Shown in pieces: positions 32,628 through 37,136 of a stretch of 37,136 nt of DNA (its first letter is position 1; each line of letters starts with the position of its first letter). The DNA is from Achromobacter insuavis (GTDB lineage: Bacteria > Pseudomonadota > Gammaproteobacteria > Burkholderiales > Burkholderiaceae_B). The position numbers and the translations under genes are program-made. The stretch is from the NCBI RefSeq assembly GCF_902859645.1, contig NZ_CADIJR010000060.1, positions 1 through 37,136 on the forward strand, read 5' to 3'. The notes under the pieces are model-generated. The model had not been told where the DNA came from. It ran no database searches and saw nothing but the letters and a program-made list of their open reading frames with translations.

Positions 32628-33956
32628 TCACGGCGTGAAATGGCGGTTGGCCGGACGCGGCAACCCCAGGTTTTCGCGCAGGGTGCGGCCCTCGTACTCG
32701 CGCCGGAAGATGCCGCGCCGCTGCAGTTCCGGCACGACCTGGCCGACGAAAGCGTCCAGGCCACCGGGCAGCCACGGGAACATGACGTTGAAGCCGTCGG
32801 ATGCCTCGGTCTCCAGCCATTCCTGCATCTGATCGGCGATGCTCGCGGCGGTGCCGACCATCGCCAACCCGCCATAGCCGCCCAGGCGCTGCGCCAGCTG
32901 GCGCACCGTGAGCGATTCGCGCTCGGCCAGGCGCAGCACGCGCTCCTGGCTGCTCTTGCTGGCGTTGGTCTCGGGCAACGACGGCAGCGGCGCGTCCGGA
33001 TCGAAGCGCGAGGCGTCGCAGCCCAGCGCGACCGACAGCGAGGCGATCGCGCTTTCGTAGTGCACCAGGCTGTCCAGGCGCGCCCGGATGGCTCGCGCCT
33101 CGCCCTCGGTGTCGCCCACCACCACCAGCACGCCGGGCAGGATCTTGAGATGGTCGCGGTCGCGCCCCAAGGCGTCCATGCGCCCCTTGACGTCGGCGTA
33201 GAAGCGCTGGCCATCCTCGATCGTGCCGGACGCGGCGAACACCACCTCGGCGGTCTCCGCCGCCAGCTGCCGGCCGGGCTCGGAGGCGCCGGCCTGCACG
33301 ATCACCGGCCAACCCTGCACCGGCCGCGCGATGTGCAGCGGTCCGCGCACCGACAGGTGTTCGCCGCGGTGATCCAGCGTGCGCAGGCGCGCCGGATCGA
33401 AATAGATGCCGCTGTCGGCGTCGCGGATGAAGGCGTCGTCGGCCCAGCTGTCCCACAGGCCCGTGACCACGTCGTAGAACTCGCGGGCGCGGGCATAGCG
33501 CCGGGCATGGTCGGGCTGTTCGGTGCGGCCGAAATTGAGCGCGGCGTCGGGATTGGAGGTGGTCACGATGTTCCAGCCGGCGCGCCCCTGGCTCAGATGG
33601 TCGAGCGAGGCGAAGCGCCGCGCCACGTGGAACGGTTCGTCGAAGGTGGTCGACGCGGTCGCCACCAGCCCCAGCCGCTCGGTCACCTGGCTCAGCGCGG
33701 ACAGCAGCGTGAACGGCTCGAACGAAGTGGCGGTATGGCTGCGCTTGAGCGCCTCGATCGGCATGTTCAGCAACGCCAGGTGGTCCGCCATGAAGAACGC
33801 GTCGAAGCGCGCCCGTTCCAGCGCCTGGGCGTAGCGCTTGAGGTGCTCGAAGTTGAAATTGGCGTCGCGCTGGGCGCCGGGGTAGCGCCAGGCGCCGGTG
33901 TGGATGCTGACGGGGCGCATGAACGCGCCCAGCTTGAGTTGACGTTGCGCTGGCAT
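32628..33956 (-). CDS. flavin-dependent monooxygenase, luciferase-like, NtaA/SnaA/DszA/SoxA group
   Basis: The 442-residue protein matches the two-component FMNH2-dependent monooxygenase family that includes nitrilotriacetate (NtaA), pristinamycin (SnaA) and dibenzothiophene sulfone (DszA) monooxygenases: RPVSIHTGAWRYPGAQRDAN near the start, ERARFDAFFMADHLA, TASTTFDEPFHVARRFASLD, GRAGWNIVTTSNPDAALNFG, VIVQAGASEPGRQLAAETAE. It needs FMNH2 from a separate reductase, which is not in this window. ATG 33956 has AGGG 8 bases upstream and fits the family start. Beside sulfate genes a role in freeing sulfur from organosulfur compounds is plausible, but NTA-like substrates cannot be excluded. Confidence 0.88.
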   Translation of the reverse strand: MPAQRQLKLGAFMRPVSIHTGAWRYPGAQRDANFNFEHLKRYAQALERARFDAFFMADHLALLNMPIEALKRSHTATSFEPFTLLSALSQVTERLGLVATASTTFDEPFHVARRFASLDHLSQGRAGWNIVTTSNPDAALNFGRTEQPDHARRYARAREFYDVVTGLWDSWADDAFIRDADSGIYFDPARLRTLDHRGEHLSVRGPLHIARPVQGWPVIVQAGASEPGRQLAAETAEVVFAASGTIEDGQRFYADVKGRMDALGRDRDHLKILPGVLVVVGDTEGEARAIRARLDSLVHYESAIASLSVALGCDASRFDPDAPLPSLPETNASKSSQERVLRLAERESLTVRQLAQRLGGYGGLAMVGTAASIADQMQEWLETEASDGFNVMFPWLPGGLDAFVGQVVPELQRRGIFRREYEGRTLRENLGLPRPANRHFTP

Positions 33957-34154
33957 GACAAGAACCCTGTTTTCGCCGAAACGAAAAAGATAGCGCGCCC
34001 TGGCGGCCAGGCGAACCAACCTGGCGCTATATGGCTATAAGCCGCCCGCCGGCGCGCGTCGCCGCGACGCGACGCAGAATCTTCACGCAGGGTTAACACA
34101 TCCGTCATTCGGCGTTTCTAAGCTTCCCCCTTTTTTGACCGATGGGCGGTATAG

Positions 34155-36272
34155 ATGGCGCACGACAAACATGACGGCAATCATGAGCTTGCCGAGACTT
34201 CCAACAACCTGCCGATGGCGGCGGACCCGCGCCGGCGCAGCCTGCTCAAGGCCGGCCTCGGCGCCACGCTGATGCCCGTGGGCGGCTCGCTGCTGCTGTC
34301 GGCCTGCGCCAGCGACAGCGAGGACGACGACACGTCCGCGACGCCCGCGCCGCCGCCCAGGAACATTTCCAGCTTCGCCGTGGCGGTGTTGCCGGACACG
34401 CAGTTCTACTCGCGCTATGCCACCGACGCCGAGAACCAGCAGTTCATGCGCAAGTACGGCAGCGAGCCCTACAAGGCCCAGACGCAGTGGGTCGCCGACC
34501 ACGCCAAGTCGCTCGACATTCCGTTCCTGATCCACCTGGGCGACGTGGTCGACCAGCAGGGCAAGCCCGACCAGTGGACCGTGGCCAGCAAGGCCATGAA
34601 GATCCTGGAAGACGCCAAGGTGCCGTATTCGATCCTGGCGGGCAACCACGACGTCATCCTGGACCGCGACTACGTCGACCCCAGCAGCCAGGGCAGCGCC
34701 ACCGACGCGCAGCGCAACCTGGCCGCGGAACCCTATCTGCAGACTTTCGGTACCGACCGCGCCAGCAAGCAGGCCACCTTCGGCGGGCGCGATCCCAGCG
34801 GCTTCCACGAGTACCACATCTTCCAGGCCGAGGGCCAGAAGTTCATGGTGCTGTCGCTGTCGTGGCGCATTTCCGACGCCGGGCTGGCCTGGGCCAACCA
34901 GGTGATCCGCGCCAACCCGACGCTGCCGGTGATCCTGGTCAACCACCAGCTGCTCAACATCGACAAGGACGGCATCAGCCCGCTGGAAGTGCCCTATGGC
35001 CTGATGCTGTGGGACAAGCTGATCCGCGACAACGACCAGATCTTCATGACGCTGAACGGCCACTACCACGGCGCGGCCCACCTGACCAAGATGAACGCCT
35101 TCGGCAATCCGGTCGAGGAAATGGTGGTGGACTACCAGATGGCCTACCAGGGCGGCAACGGCCTGATGCGCCTGTACGAGTTCGACCTGAGCGACAACGA
35201 GATCCGCGTGCTGTCGTTCTCGCCGTGGGTGCCGCAGAAGCCCAAGGCCACGCTCAATGCCTTCGACCAGGCGGTGCTGACCGGCGCTAACGAGGAGTTC
35301 ACCATCAAGATGGACTTCGCCAAGCGCTTTGCCCGCTTCAACAAGGACTTCAAGGCCGCCGCGCCCACGCACACGTCGCTGGTCGAACAGGCGCGCGCCC
35401 TGATCCTGGCCAACTACACCGACCCGGCCATCACCACGCAGAAGCCCGCGGCCGACAGCGAGGACTACCCGCAGGTGTCCGGCACGCTGGCGCACTGGCG
35501 CTTCTTCGGCGGCGCCGATGGCCAGCCGGTGCCGGTGGGCCAGGTGATCCAGGACCGCACCGGCAACAACCCGGTCAGCCGCGCGGCGCTGAACATCGAC
35601 GGCGTGGTCGGCGCGCAGCTGGGCGACGTGGTCTGGTCCAACGACCACCACTACCTGTCGGCCGCGCCCGGTTCGGTGCGCTTCCTGAACACCGACAAGA
35701 ACACCCCGCGCATGAGCTACTTCACCACCGCCACCACGGCCGCGCTGAACGCCGAGACGGTGCCCAACGGCTATACCGTCGAGGCCTTCATCAAGATCGA
35801 CCGCGACTGGACCGCGCAGAAGCATGCGTGGATGAACATCATGACGCGCGACGGCAAGCGCGGCGACCTGCCCGGCTTCAATGGCGGCGACCCCGAATCG
35901 CCGCCGCTGCTGTTCGCTATCTCCAGCCTGCGCGAGATCCAGTGGGAAGTGGTGCCCGAGCGCACCGGCGCCCGCGACGCCAAGACCAACTGGTCCGGCG
36001 AGATCATCGCCGACAAATGGATGCACGTGGCCATCGTCAACGACAACACCACCCACGAGACCATCCTGTACGTCGAGGGCGCGCCGGTGCTGCGCAACAC
36101 CTCGGACGCGCCGGGCCTGGCGACGCTGGCCGCCAACATGCCGTGGGTGATCGGCGCCGGTTCGTGGGACGGCGCGCGCGCCGACGGCTTCTTCGGCAGC
36201 ATCGGCGAAGTGCGCATCGTCAACCACGCGCTGCTGCCGTCGCAGTGGCTGACTTCGCGCCGGGGCAGCTGA
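34155..36272 (+). CDS. Tat-type lipoprotein metallophosphoesterase with C-terminal LamG-like domain
   Basis: The 705-residue protein has a twin-arginine motif (PRRRSLLKAG at about 25-34) and a lipobox LSAC with Cys 51, so it should be exported folded and lipid-anchored. The calcineurin-like phosphoesterase domain has DTQ at 81-83, GDVVD at 129-133, GNHD at 163-166, His 264 in VNHQ and GHYH at 302-305: all the usual metal ligands. From about 480 to the end there is a concanavalin/LamG-like domain (YTVEAFIKIDRDW, WMHVAIVNDNTTHE, GFFGSIGEVRIVNHAL). It may hydrolyse phosphoesters at the cell surface or periplasm; substrate unknown. It stands alone, with a strong hairpin after its stop. Confidence 0.87.
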   Translation: MAHDKHDGNHELAETSNNLPMAADPRRRSLLKAGLGATLMPVGGSLLLSACASDSEDDDTSATPAPPPRNISSFAVAVLPDTQFYSRYATDAENQQFMRKYGSEPYKAQTQWVADHAKSLDIPFLIHLGDVVDQQGKPDQWTVASKAMKILEDAKVPYSILAGNHDVILDRDYVDPSSQGSATDAQRNLAAEPYLQTFGTDRASKQATFGGRDPSGFHEYHIFQAEGQKFMVLSLSWRISDAGLAWANQVIRANPTLPVILVNHQLLNIDKDGISPLEVPYGLMLWDKLIRDNDQIFMTLNGHYHGAAHLTKMNAFGNPVEEMVVDYQMAYQGGNGLMRLYEFDLSDNEIRVLSFSPWVPQKPKATLNAFDQAVLTGANEEFTIKMDFAKRFARFNKDFKAAAPTHTSLVEQARALILANYTDPAITTQKPAADSEDYPQVSGTLAHWRFFGGADGQPVPVGQVIQDRTGNNPVSRAALNIDGVVGAQLGDVVWSNDHHYLSAAPGSVRFLNTDKNTPRMSYFTTATTAALNAETVPNGYTVEAFIKIDRDWTAQKHAWMNIMTRDGKRGDLPGFNGGDPESPPLLFAISSLREIQWEVVPERTGARDAKTNWSGEIIADKWMHVAIVNDNTTHETILYVEGAPVLRNTSDAPGLATLAANMPWVIGAGSWDGARADGFFGSIGEVRIVNHALLPSQWLTSRRGS

Positions 36273-36279
36273 CCGGCGG

Positions 36280-36308
36280 CCGTTCGGCGCCGGGCGGGCG
36301 CCGAACGG
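36280..36308 (+). terminator. strong hairpin terminator after the phosphoesterase gene
   Basis: CCGTTCGGCGCC at 36280-36291 pairs perfectly with GGCGCCGAACGG at 36297-36308 around a 5-base loop: a 12-bp stem starting 8 bases after the stop codon. No T tract follows, but the stem length and position make termination likely. Confidence 0.6.
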
Positions 36309-36327
36309 TCAGGAAAGCCATGTAACT

Positions 36328-36346
36328 GATAATCGTTATTGTTATA
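36328..36346 (+). promoter_or_regulatory. putative Fur box upstream of the third sigma gene
   Basis: GATAATCGTTATTGTTATA matches the Fur consensus at 13 of 19 positions and lies in a short AT-rich patch 32-50 bases upstream of the sigma ATG (36378). The hexamer TATAAT overlaps its end at 36343-36348, so Fur binding there would block a promoter. Match counted by eye. Confidence 0.6.
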
Positions 36347-36377
36347 ATCGCGGGGGTATCCGCCCCTCTCCCCCGCC

Positions 36378-36947
36378 ATGAGCCCCGATCCCCGCTCCCC
36401 GGACATCCACAGCCTGTACCAGGCGCACCACGGCTGGCTGCGCAGCTGGCTGCTGCGCCGGCTCGGCAATGCCTTCGACGCCGCCGACCTGGCGCATGAC
36501 GCCTTCGCCCGCCTGCTGGCCGCGCCCCGCGCCTTCGACAGCCCCCAGGGCGCGCGCGCCTACCTGCGCAGCATGGGCAACGGCATGTGCATCGATCTGT
36601 GGCGGCGCCAGGAAGTCGAGCGCGCCTGGCTCGATACGCTCGGCACCTGCGCCGGCGCCACCGCGCCGTCGGCGGAGCAGCAGGCCATCATCGTCGAGAC
36701 CCTGCTGCAGGCCGCGCAGATGCTGCAACAACTGCCGCCCAAGGTTGCGCGGGCCTTCATCCTGGCGCAGGTCGACGGCATGAAGTACCGCGACATCGCC
36801 GCCGAGCTGGGGGTTTCGGAACGCACCATCAAGAGCTATCTGGCGCGGGCCCTGCTGCACTGCGCGCTGCTGGAGGCCTCATACCAGGCCGCGGCGCAAC
36901 CCCGGCATTTTCCGGCCGCGCCCTCGCGCGCGCCGGCGGCGTCCTAG
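36378..36947 (+). CDS. FecI-like ECF sigma factor (module C)
   Basis: The 189-residue protein has sigma region 2 (HHGWLRSWLLRRLGNAFDAA, DLAHDAFARLLA, YLRSMGNGMCIDLWRRQEVE) and region 4 (LPPKVARAFILAQVDGMKYR, DIAAELGVSERTIKSYLARA), as in iron-starvation sigma factors. A Fur-box match lies just upstream. The FecR gene begins 2 bases after its stop, so this module keeps the classical order. The C-terminal tail after region 4 is Ala/Pro-rich and longer than in the other two sigma factors of the window. Confidence 0.92.
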   Translation: MSPDPRSPDIHSLYQAHHGWLRSWLLRRLGNAFDAADLAHDAFARLLAAPRAFDSPQGARAYLRSMGNGMCIDLWRRQEVERAWLDTLGTCAGATAPSAEQQAIIVETLLQAAQMLQQLPPKVARAFILAQVDGMKYRDIAAELGVSERTIKSYLARALLHCALLEASYQAAAQPRHFPAAPSRAPAAS

Positions 36948-36949
36948 CC

Positions 36950-37136
36950 ATGGCCTCGCCCGCGCTGCCCGGCGCCCCGCTCGGCGCCGCCGACCACCGC
37001 AGCCTGGAACAGGCCGCCGACTGGTACGTGCGGCTGCACGATGACGCCGCCGACAGCGCCGACTGGCAGCAGTGGCGCGCCTGGCTCGACCGCAGCCCGC
37101 GCCACCAGGCCGCCTGGGGCTATATCGAATCCGTCA
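36950..37136 (+). CDS. N-terminus of a FecR-like anti-sigma factor (module C), cut by the window edge
   Basis: The 62 visible residues contain the N-terminal FecR-associated cytoplasmic domain: LEQAADWYVRLHDDAADSAD, WQQWRAWLDRSPRHQAAWGY. The gene starts 2 bases after the sigma stop and runs off the window. The membrane helix and periplasmic domain lie outside. A TonB receptor gene is expected to follow, but cannot be seen. Confidence 0.85.
   Translation, partial: MASPALPGAPLGAADHRSLEQAADWYVRLHDDAADSADWQQWRAWLDRSPRHQAAWGYIESV

Noticed and set aside
34092-34154. Possible Pho box upstream of the phosphoesterase (CGTCAT element)
   Set aside because: Only one half resembles the consensus; the 11-base-spaced second repeat is absent.
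34083-36227. 714-codon frame opposite the phosphoesterase
   Set aside because: Antisense shadow; the plus strand has complete motifs, a Tat signal and a lipobox.

Overview
The window is GC-rich (roughly two thirds G+C by eye) and densely packed with bacterial genes. Gene content and protein style suggest a betaproteobacterium of the Alcaligenaceae (Achromobacter/Bordetella type): many FecI/FecR/TonB-receptor sets, many LysR regulators and many ABC uptake operons. That placement is inference; there is no rRNA or other marker gene. I see no tRNA, rRNA, CRISPR array, transposase, integrase or phage gene, and no gene-free stretch longer than 300 bases.

Layout. (1) 1-4680: start of a probable membrane protein cut by the left edge, two DAO-type FAD oxidoreductases, a Tat-exported agmatine-deiminase-family enzyme, and a divergent GcvA-like LysR regulator. 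(2) 4705-12924: two back-to-back iron-uptake signalling modules. Module A (minus strand) is sigma factor, FecR, TonB receptor. Module B has FecR and TonB receptor on the plus strand and its probable sigma gene convergent at the far end. A good Fur-box match lies between the modules. (3) 13038-19488: an AapJQMP-type general amino-acid ABC transporter downstream of a MetC-like PLP lyase, with a divergent LysR gene. (4) 19478-22091: a TonB-dependent copper receptor with a His/Met/Gly-repeat segment, preceded by a small DUF2946-type Cys-containing protein. A perfect FNR/Anr-type palindrome inside a 13-bp hairpin lies upstream. (5) 22231-29633: a Dpp/Opp-type peptide ABC operon (two ATPases, two permeases, binding protein), a class-V PLP enzyme and a divergent LysR gene. 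(6) 29755-33956: sulfate-binding protein and CysT/CysW permeases without a cysA ATPase, then a convergent flavin-dependent monooxygenase of the NtaA/SnaA/DszA group. (7) 34155-36272: a Tat-type lipoprotein metallophosphoesterase with a C-terminal LamG-like domain and a strong hairpin after it. (8) 36328-37136: a third Fur-box/sigma/FecR set, cut by the right edge.

The genes read as a nutrient-acquisition region. Three extracytoplasmic iron-signalling modules and a copper receptor import metals. Amino-acid, peptide and sulfate importers sit beside PLP enzymes and a flavin monooxygenase that could release sulfur or nitrogen from the imported compounds. Several LysR genes are divergent from the operon they probably control. 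No wholly new system is evident. The points most worth a second look are the FNR-type site near the copper genes, the His/Met/Gly segment of the copper receptor, the split arrangement of iron module B, and the structured leader of the sulfate operon.
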